This document shows positions 18,096 to 26,435 of a stretch of DNA of 44,880 nt, one piece after another. Source of the stretch: Euryarchaeota archaeon UBA439 (GTDB taxonomy: Archaea; Thermoplasmatota; Poseidoniia; Poseidoniales; Thalassarchaeaceae). Both the position numbers and the translations under genes were made by a program. The stretch is from positions 1 through 44,880 of the forward strand of contig DANB01000015.1 in the NCBI GenBank assembly GCA_002497245.1, in the 5' to 3' direction. The notes under the pieces were generated by a model. It ran no database searches. It was not told where the DNA came from and saw nothing but the letters and a program-made list of their open reading frames with translations. Position 1 is the stretch's first letter. Each line of letters starts with the position of its first letter.

Positions 18096-20012
18096 TTACA
18101 ATAGTCTTAGTGTCTCTAAATTAGCTGGAGCATAAGTTTGAACTCTAAATTTCTCACGAAGACCTTGTCGGAATGCATTACAAGTTTGAGCATCGCCATG
18201 ATGACAAATAATTTTCCTGGGAGTAGGATTTAATGCAGAAACATAATCCATTAATTGATTTCTATCAGAATGACCACTGAAACCATCTATTTTCCTCATA
18301 GAACATCTCACATCTATCATCAAAGTTTGGCCTTTGTCGATTAAAGGTACTGAAGAATGGCCATCTCTAAGGCGGCTACCTAAAGTTCCCGATGCTTGAT
18401 ATCCAACAAAACATAGCGTATTATTTGGTTCAGGTGCCCAATGCTTGAAATATTCTACTATTGGTCCTCCTGTCATCATTCCACTTGTAGCTAAAACAAT
18501 ACATGGAGTAGGATCTAGAAGTATAGATTCTCTCTGTTGATAAGATTCTACAGTTTTGAACCATTTAGAATGGAATGGATTATGGTCTCCGCCCTTGAGA
18601 AGTTTCTTCCTTAAGTCTCTATTCAAGAAATTAGGATGACTTGCATGAATCGCTGTGGCTTCAGAAATCATCCCATCTAACCAAACTGTTACTGGAGAAA
18701 CTTTTCCTGACTTGAATAATTCATCAATAGCTATCATTACTTCTTGTGAACGACCTACAGCGAATACTGGACAAAAAATCTTCCCGCCTCGGCCAATAAC
18801 ATCAATTATCATCTCCTGAAGCTCATGACTAGCTGCATCTCTAGTTGGTTGAATATCTTGAGGCCCCCCATAAGTAGATTCAACTACTAGAGTGTCTACT
18901 TTCGGGAATCTTACAGTTGCTGCGTCAAAGAGCCATGATTTTTCATACTTAATATCTCCAGAAAACAATATCTTATGTTCATCGTTTCCTTCTCCAATAT
19001 TCATGTAAACACTAGAAGAACCAAGTATATGTCCTGCATTCTCCATTGTCATCTTGATGTCCGGAGCTATGTCAGTCTTTTCACCCCAGTTCACATCAAC
19101 AACGTGCTTAATACATTCTTGGATGTCTGCTTTCGAATATGGGGGTTCGTTTCCTTCAGCTTGGCTAACTTTAACGTAATCAATTTGTAAAAGTGTCATT
19201 AAATCTCTAGTAGGAGGAGTACAATATACTGGCCCCCTGTAACCATATCTGAACAAAACTGGAAGCATTGCTATATGATCAACGTGAGCGTGAGTTATGA
19301 CTATAGCATCGAGATTATCCAGTGGCATAAGCTCCGGAGCAGAAAAGAATGGCTGGACCTCATTCTTATTTGAGGTAGGTTTTGCGCCGCAATCAACTAA
19401 GACCTTGGATTCGTTAGTTGTGATTAGGTGCATTGCTCTACCTACTTCCCTATATGAGCCAAGTGCGGTAATCCTAACCCATGGTTCACCAGGACGTTTT
19501 GTTCTATAAATTCGGGTACCAAACTTCCTTAGGAGAGATTTTCTTTCATCAGACATTTCTTTACGATAACGACGAATGTCATGCTGTGTTCTACTCTCTA
19601 TAGAGGGGGCTCTAACTACTTTAACTAACCAACCTATTTTATCTCTAAGAGATTGAATATTGGCTCCCTTTGGACCAACAGCATCTGATGGATTATCGCA
19701 TTCTAAGATAACTTCGCTCAGGGCTGGATCAAGCCAAATCTTTCTTATCTCAGCTTCAGGAGGAATAATGTCATTTACAGCATTATGTACTTCTTTTTCA
19801 CTAGAAAGAATATCGGGATGGGGCCTAATAACAATACGTCTTTTCACTTGTTTAGCAATTTTTACCGTAAGATTATCTGTAGAACTGACAAATCTCTCAG
19901 GATTTTTTGTAATTACGGATATAGAACCGGCTTCAAGATCTATTTCATAATCTATATCTTTAGGTATAATACCTGCTATTTTTTTCTTTAATTCGGCATA
20001 AGACAGTCTCAA
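18096..20012 (-). CDS. aCPSF1 / FttA, beta-CASP ribonuclease and transcription termination factor
   Basis: 638-residue archaeal CPSF1 (FttA). Residues 1-145 form the archaeal N-terminal KH region, with a GPKG loop near residue 113. The metallo-beta-lactamase core begins around 180 (ITALGSYREVGRAMHLI) and has THAHVDH near 240-246, GHILGSSSV and SGDIKYE. The beta-CASP part includes CPVFAVGRSQEVM, LATSGMMTGGP and GFSGHSDRNQLMDYV. Known members cleave nascent RNA at U-rich sites and release RNA polymerase at gene ends, which matters in a genome where convergent stops overlap. It lies 75 bases downstream of psmB, an adjacency also found in other archaea. A GC-rich hairpin lies in its leader. Confidence 0.95.
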   Translation of the reverse strand: MRLSYAELKKKIAGIIPKDIDYEIDLEAGSISVITKNPERFVSSTDNLTVKIAKQVKRRIVIRPHPDILSSEKEVHNAVNDIIPPEAEIRKIWLDPALSEVILECDNPSDAVGPKGANIQSLRDKIGWLVKVVRAPSIESRTQHDIRRYRKEMSDERKSLLRKFGTRIYRTKRPGEPWVRITALGSYREVGRAMHLITTNESKVLVDCGAKPTSNKNEVQPFFSAPELMPLDNLDAIVITHAHVDHIAMLPVLFRYGYRGPVYCTPPTRDLMTLLQIDYVKVSQAEGNEPPYSKADIQECIKHVVDVNWGEKTDIAPDIKMTMENAGHILGSSSVYMNIGEGNDEHKILFSGDIKYEKSWLFDAATVRFPKVDTLVVESTYGGPQDIQPTRDAASHELQEMIIDVIGRGGKIFCPVFAVGRSQEVMIAIDELFKSGKVSPVTVWLDGMISEATAIHASHPNFLNRDLRKKLLKGGDHNPFHSKWFKTVESYQQRESILLDPTPCIVLATSGMMTGGPIVEYFKHWAPEPNNTLCFVGYQASGTLGSRLRDGHSSVPLIDKGQTLMIDVRCSMRKIDGFSGHSDRNQLMDYVSALNPTPRKIICHHGDAQTCNAFRQGLREKFRVQTYAPANLETLRLL

Positions 20013-20048
20013 AATAACACCTCTAGGCTACCCACGCCATCGACATTA

Positions 20049-20064
20049 CTCCGAAAAATCGGAG
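20049..20064 (-). promoter_or_regulatory. Perfect hairpin in the aCPSF1 leader
   Basis: CTCCGA-AAAA-TCGGAG on the plus strand (6-bp arms, 4-base loop). On the minus strand it follows a TATA-like TTTAATAC (20085-20092) by roughly 25 bases, so it would form at the 5' end of the aCPSF1 mRNA. It could instead be a 3' structure of the psmB transcript. Confidence 0.5.
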
Positions 20065-20087
20065 AAGCGCGCTATGCGACGTGAGTA

Positions 20088-20714
20088 TTAAAGTGAAGAA
20101 AGAAGATTTTCTACCTGTTCAACGGAAAGTTGCTCAAAGCCCTTCTCTGCAGTGATTACAGCTAAATCCATTCCATTACCACTTGCTGCATCTCTCTGAG
20201 CGGATGCTAGTAGAGCTTTTGCTGCAACTTTTAATGCAGATTTCTCATCCATTCCTTCTTTGAATTGATCTTCAAGAACTCCATACATGTAAGGTGAACC
20301 TGAACCTGTTGCACAATAAACATCAGGTATTGAACCACCCGCTGAATCGATACTGTAAACACTAGAACCTGAGGAATCGACACCTACTATTAGTAATTGG
20401 ACATAATGAGGTCTTCCAACTAATATATTAGCAGTTAATGTAGCAGCTCCTTTAACAGTCATTGCATTACCTTCTTTTAATTCATAAAGCTTTAATTCTG
20501 CAGCTAATGTTCTAGAAAGAGATTGGGCGTGGCCTACTAAACCGGCAGTAGTGAGAGCGATACTATTAGAAATCTGGAATAATTTCTGGACACTCTTGTT
20601 AGCAATGAAATGCCCCATTGTAGCCCTGTGGTCTGCACCAACAACAACTCCACCATCAAAGGTTATTCCAATAGTGCTTGTGCCTGTTTTTACTGCATCA
20701 GTTGTCGCGTGCAT
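20088..20714 (-). CDS. psmB: Proteasome subunit beta
   Basis: 208-residue catalytic subunit of the 20S proteasome. A short propeptide (MHATTDAVKTG) would be cleaved before Thr12, giving the N-terminal nucleophile of TSTIGITF. Counting from that Thr, Asp17 (GADHRAT) and Lys33 (SVQKLFQI) are both in place, as is GSGSPYMYGVLE later in the chain. It forms the inner rings of the archaeal proteasome; the alpha subunit is not in this window. A 14-base perfect hairpin (20731-20744) lies 16 bases before the start codon. Confidence 0.96.
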   Translation of the reverse strand: MHATTDAVKTGTSTIGITFDGGVVVGADHRATMGHFIANKSVQKLFQISNSIALTTAGLVGHAQSLSRTLAAELKLYELKEGNAMTVKGAATLTANILVGRPHYVQLLIVGVDSSGSSVYSIDSAGGSIPDVYCATGSGSPYMYGVLEDQFKEGMDEKSALKVAAKALLASAQRDAASGNGMDLAVITAEKGFEQLSVEQVENLLSSL

Positions 20715-20730
20715 TTAATTCACCGCCGTA

Positions 20731-20744
20731 AGGGGAAGTCCCCT
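20731..20744 (-). promoter_or_regulatory. GC-rich hairpin upstream of psmB
   Basis: AGGGGA-AG-TCCCCT, 6-bp perfect arms with 2 bases between. It lies 16 bases before the psmB start and about 15-30 bases after a weak TATA-like element (minus strand CATTTTAG, 20757-20764). Confidence 0.45.
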
Positions 20745-20797
20745 CAGCGTTAACGACTAAAATGAACCCCCTTATCAATGCGACGGAAAAGAACCGT

Positions 20798-20843
20798 GAA
20801 ATATATTCGAAAGGAGTGAAATTGGAAGCTTCGATAATATTTC
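20798..20843. repeat. Long imperfect inverted repeat in the sepF promoter
   Basis: GAAATATATTCGAA (20798-20811) and TTCGATAATATTTC (20830-20843) are complementary at 12 of 14 positions across an 18-base spacer. The repeat ends just upstream of the TATA-like GGTATAAG at 20847-20854. It may be an operator or an extended structure in the psmB-sepF divergent region. Confidence 0.5.
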
Positions 20844-20846
20844 TAT

Positions 20847-20854
20847 GGTATAAG
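20847..20854 (+). promoter_or_regulatory. TATA box of sepF
   Basis: GGTATAAG sits about 32 bases before the GTG at 20883. Initiation some 25 bases downstream would give a leader of only a few bases, common in archaea. Confidence 0.5.
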
Positions 20855-20882
20855 TCAAGTATTACTACTACTGCGGATTAAT

Positions 20883-21287
20883 GTGGCAAAACAGAATTGG
20901 GATGAACCTAAATGGATTGAAATGCCAAGTTTGCCAAACAATAACATTAATTCAATTGATGTAGAGCAAGATTATCATGATCTTGGAGAGAGGTATCCTC
21001 AAGCACCGGTACCAATACGTTCACAAGATACATTGATTCATAGGGCGAGTCTTGAAGATATCACAGGAATTCCTATGATAATGAATTGGATAGCAGATGG
21101 AGATATCGTAATTTTGGAGATGAGTTCAATAATTGATCGAGAAATTGAATTACAAACTGCGGTTTCAAAATTACAAAAATTTATCGAAAATGAAATTAAG
21201 GGTACTGTTTTTGGTTTGGGGCATAATCGTTTGTTGCTCCTACCACCTGATTATGGCTCTAAAAATATAGACTCAACACCTAACTGA
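20883..21287 (+). CDS. sepF: SepF-like cell division protein (FtsZ membrane anchor family)
   Basis: 134-residue protein with GTG start. Residues 50-125 fit the SepF core: SLEDITGIPMIMNWIADGDI, VILEMSSIIDREIELQTAVS, a helix, and KGTVFGLGHNRLLLLPPDY. In archaea SepF dimerises, binds the FtsZ C-terminus and tethers the division ring to the membrane. Unlike studied archaeal SepF, the N-terminus (MAKQNWDEPKWIEMPS) has no obvious amphipathic membrane-targeting helix. The ATG two bases upstream is in a frame that stops soon. The ZPR1 gene follows by 9 bases and is probably co-transcribed. Confidence 0.82.
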   Translation: MAKQNWDEPKWIEMPSLPNNNINSIDVEQDYHDLGERYPQAPVPIRSQDTLIHRASLEDITGIPMIMNWIADGDIVILEMSSIIDREIELQTAVSKLQKFIENEIKGTVFGLGHNRLLLLPPDYGSKNIDSTPN

Positions 21288-21296
21288 GGTAATACT

Positions 21297-21890
21297 ATGG
21301 AAAGTACCGTAGAACAGCCTTGTCCGATATGCTTCTCTGAAGAAGGATTAACGATGATTGCCCATACATCAGAGATTCCATATTTCGGAGAGCACACTCA
21401 ATTAACCATATTGTGCCCCTCATGCGGATGGAAACATACTGACTTTATCCCCGCAGAAGGAAAAAAACCTGGTGCATGGAGTTTAGAAATTGATAGTACA
21501 GAGATGTTATCGGTAAGAATAGTAAGATCATCATCATGTACAATAAGAATTGAAAAATTGGGATTAGAAGTTGACCCAGGAGGTGCTACAACTGGTTATG
21601 TATCAAATATTGAAGGAGTATTAAATAGATTTGAGGGAGCGATTCAACTAATGTATAGGCAATCTATATCCTCTAAAGAACAAGATATTGTTGAAAAATG
21701 TGAATCTTTACTAAAAAAAATTGATTTAGTTAAGAGCGGCGAATTAGTCGTTAAAATGACGCTGCTTGACCCTATGGGTCATAGTCAGATTTTACATAGT
21801 AACGCTATATCTAGAGATTTAACTAGTGAGGAGTTAGAGAATCTAGAGTTGGGGCCAAGTATCCCGATTTTTAGCCCTGATGATGTTTGA
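21297..21890 (+). CDS. ZPR1-type zinc finger protein
   Basis: 197-residue archaeal ZPR1 homologue. An N-terminal zinc finger (CPIC at 9-12, CPSCGW at 40-45) flanks the family motif IPYFGEHTQL. The A/B-like domain carries LEVDPGGATTGYVSNIEGVL, the most conserved ZPR1 segment. In eukaryotes ZPR1 binds and helps fold elongation factor eEF1A; an equivalent role with aEF1A is plausible but unproven here. It is likely in an operon with sepF. Confidence 0.87.
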   Translation: MESTVEQPCPICFSEEGLTMIAHTSEIPYFGEHTQLTILCPSCGWKHTDFIPAEGKKPGAWSLEIDSTEMLSVRIVRSSSCTIRIEKLGLEVDPGGATTGYVSNIEGVLNRFEGAIQLMYRQSISSKEQDIVEKCESLLKKIDLVKSGELVVKMTLLDPMGHSQILHSNAISRDLTSEELENLELGPSIPIFSPDDV

Positions 21891-21893
21891 TAT

Positions 21894-23276
21894 TTATCTA
21901 GAGTCATTAGATAAAAAGTCTTCAATTCTGTCGGACCATTGATTTCTTTTTTCGGATAAATCAGTTAACCAATCTGCAGCCCTATCAATACATATTTGTT
22001 TAATTTCTCCTGCTAAAATCCTACCAGATTCATAATCTCGACCAATAGATTCTAATTCATTATCACTTTCTTCGAAAAAGTATTGTAAATATTGATATGC
22101 AACATCTTTTGATAAATCACCACCTAATCTTCTATGTTCTTCAACAGTTGCTTGTCCACCACTAAATGCCCTTTTGACCTTCTTAGACATTTCATCTATA
22201 GAGTCGTGCATAAATATGGTAGTTTCGGGTTTAGATGATGACATCTTGTCACCATTCATACCTACTACAAAACGATGATATGTCGAGCAGGGTGGCATTA
22301 ATCCCATCCCACCTATTTTCCTTTCAAGGGATAAAAGAGACAATTGTATCTTAGATTTGTCAAGAATTGTGGCACCAGGAATCTCTATAGTACCATGTTT
22401 AGGATTCGGCAAGATATCTGCAAATCCAAGTTTAGATAGAGAAGATTTTAGCTTATCAAATAACTGATTCCTTACATCACGGTTGACGCCACCATTATTA
22501 GAAACACCCATCAAAGTTTTATTTTCTTCTTTAATGGATAAAGCGATTGTTAAACCTCCACTCTTACGAGACTTTACATTAAACCAGTTAGTTTTATTGA
22601 CTAATCCTCTAGTAAGCCGTATATGAGGGTCCTGATCAACTCCTACAGGGACTACAATAGGCCTTAAACCTCCATATTCATCTAACTGAGGGTGAACTAT
22701 GTCTCCAGCTTGGACCAATGGGGCCTGGACATGAGCTAAGTTGGTTTCACCTGAAAAACCATAAATTGCCTCAAATTCTGAAATATTAGTTTTTTGCCCT
22801 AATGTAAACCCTAACCTTTGGACTACTGGCCTCATACTTTGAAAATAGACGTTGGTTTTTTCTGGGTCAAGCCCCATTGCTGCATAGTTATTTATGTATT
22901 CAGAAAGAGCAATTCTTCGTCCTTCTTCTAATGAAACATTTCTAGTTGCAAGAGCCTCTAAATCGGCAACTGTTACAGTGACATCGCCGCCCTGATCTTG
23001 AAACCATTTAACCTGATTAATTACCATGCTATGGCCAAGATGCATTTTACCACTCGGCATTAATCCAGTCAACACACCGAAATTCTCACCAACATTAATT
23101 CTGTCAAGGATTGTGTCTAAATCTCTGTGAGCAAAGATAATTCCTCTTCTATGTAAAAGATTAGGATTAGGAATCTTAGATATTTCAATATCGCTAAGAC
23201 CAAAATTCTCTCTAATTCTCTCGTAGTCAGTAGACTGTTGAGATGACCAGGGATCAATCCGAGAGTCCCCTGCCAT
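21894..23276 (-). CDS. trpS: Tryptophan--tRNA ligase (archaeal/eukaryotic type)
   Basis: 460-residue class Ic aminoacyl-tRNA synthetase. RRGIIFAHRDLDTIL followed by VLTGLMPSGKMHLGH (HIGH motif as MHLGH) is the archaeal TrpRS arrangement. VTVTVADLEALATRNVS, VYFQSMRPVVQRLGF, VGVDQDPHIRLTRG and GDKMSSSKPETTIFM (KMSSS) complete the catalytic core. It charges tRNA-Trp. The gene is single and divergent from the saccharopine-dehydrogenase-like gene. TyrRS is less likely given the N-terminal extension and motif order. Confidence 0.92.
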   Translation of the reverse strand: MAGDSRIDPWSSQQSTDYERIRENFGLSDIEISKIPNPNLLHRRGIIFAHRDLDTILDRINVGENFGVLTGLMPSGKMHLGHSMVINQVKWFQDQGGDVTVTVADLEALATRNVSLEEGRRIALSEYINNYAAMGLDPEKTNVYFQSMRPVVQRLGFTLGQKTNISEFEAIYGFSGETNLAHVQAPLVQAGDIVHPQLDEYGGLRPIVVPVGVDQDPHIRLTRGLVNKTNWFNVKSRKSGGLTIALSIKEENKTLMGVSNNGGVNRDVRNQLFDKLKSSLSKLGFADILPNPKHGTIEIPGATILDKSKIQLSLLSLERKIGGMGLMPPCSTYHRFVVGMNGDKMSSSKPETTIFMHDSIDEMSKKVKRAFSGGQATVEEHRRLGGDLSKDVAYQYLQYFFEESDNELESIGRDYESGRILAGEIKQICIDRAADWLTDLSEKRNQWSDRIEDFLSNDSR

Positions 23277-23374
23277 ATACGGTCGTGTGTAAACTCCTCA
23301 ATCAAGGCTACGCATAAAACATTAGAAATAAGCCCATCTAGCATACTAATCAATATTGGCAGGGATTTGGTAAA

Positions 23375-24430
23375 ATGACGATGATACATTGTTTGGGGTC
23401 AGGCCTTGTAGGTTCTTTTGTAATTAAAAAATTATTAGATGAAAAGATGAAAATTAATCTTGTCGACATAGAAAAAAAAGAAATATTTACTGACAATGAT
23501 TTGTTAACAATACATGTAACTGATGCGATAGAATATTGTAAAAACACTTCAAATGAAGATGAAATATTTGTTAATATGCTACCTGGAAGTCTTGGTTTCA
23601 GTGCTACAGAAATTCTAGTATCTAGAGGTAAGAAAGTTGTAGACTTGAGTTTTAGTGAAACCACTCCTGATTCTCTCAATGAAAGGGCTATTGATTCAGG
23701 AGCAAGAATCCTATGGGATGTTGGAATTGCACCTGGTTTCTCCAACATGCTAGTTACATATGCCTCAAGATTAGGAGGAGGCGTATATAATGCAGAAATT
23801 AGAGTGGGAGGGAATCCTGTAGAAAGAGATGAAAAATGGAGTTATATGGCCCCCTTTTCTCCTAAAGATGTAATTGCAGAATATACCCGTCCTGCAAGAA
23901 TAATTAAATCCGGGAAATTAACGACTGTGCCTGCATTATCCGATATTCACAAAATAAATGTCGAACAAGTCGGAATCATGGAATCTTTCTTGACGGACGG
24001 ACTTAGAAGTTTACTCACTACAATATCAGCAGAAGAAATGACAGAATACACTGTTAGATGGCCCGGACACATTCAGAGATATATTGATGAGAGAGATTCT
24101 AATGTCCTAGATTATGAAAAATTAATTGAAGACTGGAAATTTGATAAAACACGTAATGAATTTACATGGATGGAAGTAAAAGTAGACTGCGTCAATGGTG
24201 AAAGAATGGTTTGGACTGTTTTTGATGAAGGTAGAAATGGAGATTCATCTATGGCCAGAACTACAGGTCTAGTAACTGCATCATGTGTTAAACAATGGAT
24301 TTCTAATCCCGAATTAATTCAAGTTGGCGTTCATCCTCCAGAAAGTCTACCAAATGATGTTATTGCTAATGTCTCACAATCACTTAAAGATGAAGGCATA
24401 GAAATAAATGGCCCAGATATTATACTATGA
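23375..24430 (+). CDS. Saccharopine dehydrogenase family NAD(P)-dependent oxidoreductase
   Basis: 351-residue oxidoreductase. MIHCLGSGLVGSFVIKKLL is a Rossmann start, VNMLPGSLGF the LP loop after the cofactor domain, and WDVGIAPGFSNMLVTYASRL the signature of the saccharopine/carboxynorspermidine/lysine dehydrogenase group. The C-terminal half (GMIESFLTDGLRSLL-like helix, WPGHIQRY) fits lysine 6-dehydrogenase-type members. The exact substrate (an amino-acid or polyamine imine) cannot be set from sequence alone. A second ATG two codons in is an alternative start. Its stop overlaps the end of the convergent surface-protein gene. Confidence 0.8.
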   Translation: MTMIHCLGSGLVGSFVIKKLLDEKMKINLVDIEKKEIFTDNDLLTIHVTDAIEYCKNTSNEDEIFVNMLPGSLGFSATEILVSRGKKVVDLSFSETTPDSLNERAIDSGARILWDVGIAPGFSNMLVTYASRLGGGVYNAEIRVGGNPVERDEKWSYMAPFSPKDVIAEYTRPARIIKSGKLTTVPALSDIHKINVEQVGIMESFLTDGLRSLLTTISAEEMTEYTVRWPGHIQRYIDERDSNVLDYEKLIEDWKFDKTRNEFTWMEVKVDCVNGERMVWTVFDEGRNGDSSMARTTGLVTASCVKQWISNPELIQVGVHPPESLPNDVIANVSQSLKDEGIEINGPDIIL

Positions 24431-25525
24431 TTCTCTTAATTTTTCATCTCTAGCAACAAGCCACTTAATAGTTAAAGGAGTTGCAATTAATACACCAATT
24501 GCTATGATTGGAAGACGCCAGTCCATTTCTAATGCAGCAGGTCTCTCAATAAGCCATGTGAAAATTAGTGGAGAGTCATAAAAGTCAGATGCCCATTCGT
24601 GAAGATTTTTTACATGATGTCCAACTACAGTAACACTATGATGTAAATCATTGAAGGTTTTCAAAGGATTATATGTGTATGACATGTTTTCTTCGAAATT
24701 AATCACTACTTCATTCCCCGGATGAATTGAAACGATTATACCATCATCTACTAATCTCCAACCTTCTTGTAAAGATTTTGAGTCTTCTGAAAGCAAAGGA
24801 AAATCATCCCCATTCTCATAATTAATGGTGGAAATAGATGTATCAGTATTTATTATTAAGCTACCTGGAACTATCCAACTTGATTTAGGATCTTCAGGTA
24901 ATTGTAAGTTAATTGTAGAGTTATATGATTCGACTAAGATTCTTGAACTAGATATGTTATGATTATACCATTCACCCCAAGTAGTATACCAAACATTTTG
25001 ATCTTCTAAGAATTCAATCGCAGGCTTGTCTTCTCTAACTTTAAGATCAAATATTCTAGCTTCCCAATATATTGAGATTAGAGAATCTTTCTCTGCTGAC
25101 TCAAGCAAACTAATATCTGCTACATTTTTCTCTAGACTGCCCCCATTTCTTTGAATAACGAAGAAATCGTCAGTTTCAGTAATCAAATTATCCCCAATAA
25201 TTAAAAATCCTGATTCTTTTAATGAAGAAATTGTATCATTCGTAATGCTTTCTGGAACTCCAAATGAGATGGCATCTTTACCCCATCGGGATGAATTAGT
25301 ATGCTCTGACAAATAGTCTTTACAAGATTGAATAACCGAATTTTCATTATTGATATTTACTCCTTCATATCCATGGCAAGCAAATTCATCACCATGTTCC
25401 AGCCTTTCAGGACCAATTAGATTCCACAGCCAATTATCATCGTCCCAGTCCGCAATAACCGTAGGAGTCAATAATGGAGTAACAAAAATGACTAGTAGAA
25501 ATACACCCACTCGCCTTACTTCCAT
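24425..25525 (-). CDS. Secreted, membrane-anchored protein of unknown function
   Basis: Predicted 366-residue surface protein from ATG 25525, where MEVRRVGVFLLVIFVTPLLT forms a signal peptide cut near VIADWDD. The much longer upstream open frame has no signal-like sequence and overlaps the divergent acyltransferase. The body is acidic and beta-rich, with FACHGYEGVNI and VIQSCKDYL offering two Cys that could pair. A C-terminal helix (LPIIAIGVLIATPLTIKWLV) and a short basic tail anchor it. No family is recognised. Confidence 0.7.
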   Translation of the reverse strand: MEVRRVGVFLLVIFVTPLLTPTVIADWDDDNWLWNLIGPERLEHGDEFACHGYEGVNINNENSVIQSCKDYLSEHTNSSRWGKDAISFGVPESITNDTISSLKESGFLIIGDNLITETDDFFVIQRNGGSLEKNVADISLLESAEKDSLISIYWEARIFDLKVREDKPAIEFLEDQNVWYTTWGEWYNHNISSSRILVESYNSTINLQLPEDPKSSWIVPGSLIINTDTSISTINYENGDDFPLLSEDSKSLQEGWRLVDDGIIVSIHPGNEVVINFEENMSYTYNPLKTFNDLHHSVTVVGHHVKNLHEWASDFYDSPLIFTWLIERPAALEMDWRLPIIAIGVLIATPLTIKWLVARDEKLRES

Positions 25526-25562
25526 GATATACCGAGTTAGAAATATGAGATTAACCCTTGTA

Positions 25563-26381
25563 ATGCGTATAGAAAGCAATAAGTCTAATCGACTCCTCGG
25601 TTTGAAACAGATGTTATCTGATAAAAGCCTAGAATTAATTTCTAATGAAGTTGGTTTAGCTGGTGGAAAAAAAGATTTCAAAACACCTTGGATGTATAAA
25701 TTTCTTCTATTCGTACTACCAGTTCCATTCAGAGCAATGACTAATATCCACTACTATGGACTAGAGAAAATACCCAAAGATAGCCCTGCTATCTTTGTTG
25801 CTAACCATACATCTCATGTAGATCCTTTTCTGAAGATTGTTGCTGCAAAGAGGCCAGTTCATTATCTCGCGAAAAAGGAACATTTTGAATCTCATGCTAC
25901 TAAAGTATTGATGCAGAGTACCGGACAGATAAGTACTGCAAGAGAAAATGGTTCTAGAGATGCATTGGAAAAAGCAGTTGACGTACTTGAATCCGGCTGT
26001 TCAATGGGGATATTCCCTGAAGGAACAAGGTCGAGGAAAACTCATGCCCCATTTTTGCAAACAGGAAAAACTGGAGCTGCGAGATTAGCAGCAAAGTTTC
26101 CCAAAATACCAATAGTCCCTATTTCAATAAATGGTGCTAGAGATTTTATGAAACCAGGTAGTTTAATGATTAAACCTTGGAAAAGGATTGATGTTTATAT
26201 CGGCGATTCAGTTACTTTCTCAGAATGGTTATCTGATACTGAGGGGGGAAATTATAGTGACCAAGAAGTCGAAGTAATTATTTCAAAAGATGAAAATGAA
26301 AAGAGAGAAGAAATGAAACAAATATATCGAAAATTTACTGATCAAATTATTGAAACTCTAAGACTTAATGGCGCGCCTTAA
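25563..26381 (+). CDS. plsC: 1-acyl-glycerol-3-phosphate acyltransferase-like protein (PlsC family)
   Basis: About 272 residues from ATG 25563; ATG 25545 is a close alternative, and the longer open frame overlaps the opposing signal peptide. AIFVANHTSHVDPFLKIVA holds the HX4D catalytic motif, GIFPEGTRSRKTHAPF the EGTR acceptor-binding motif, and IPIVPISINGARDFM the block IV region. A hydrophobic N-terminal helix (MYKFLLFVLPVPF) probably sits in the membrane. PlsC makes ester-linked phosphatidic acid in bacteria; archaea normally use ether lipids, though PlsC homologues have been reported in marine Euryarchaeota. It precedes thyA and folA on the same strand. Confidence 0.85.
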   Translation: MRIESNKSNRLLGLKQMLSDKSLELISNEVGLAGGKKDFKTPWMYKFLLFVLPVPFRAMTNIHYYGLEKIPKDSPAIFVANHTSHVDPFLKIVAAKRPVHYLAKKEHFESHATKVLMQSTGQISTARENGSRDALEKAVDVLESGCSMGIFPEGTRSRKTHAPFLQTGKTGAARLAAKFPKIPIVPISINGARDFMKPGSLMIKPWKRIDVYIGDSVTFSEWLSDTEGGNYSDQEVEVIISKDENEKREEMKQIYRKFTDQIIETLRLNGAP

Positions 26382-26435
26382 GTGAATAATAGAGAGCATC
26401 ATTCAAAGACTGTCACTCTAACCGCTAAGGTCAGA

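Noticed and set aside
20762..20881. A 39-residue open frame ending right before the sepF start
   Set aside because: It crosses the likely sepF TATA box and inverted repeat, has no ribosome-binding site and no recognisable features, so it is probably promoter DNA.
25350..25562. N-terminal extension of the PlsC-like protein
   Set aside because: It is antisense to the signal peptide of the divergent surface protein and has a low-complexity Ser-rich composition with no PlsC similarity.
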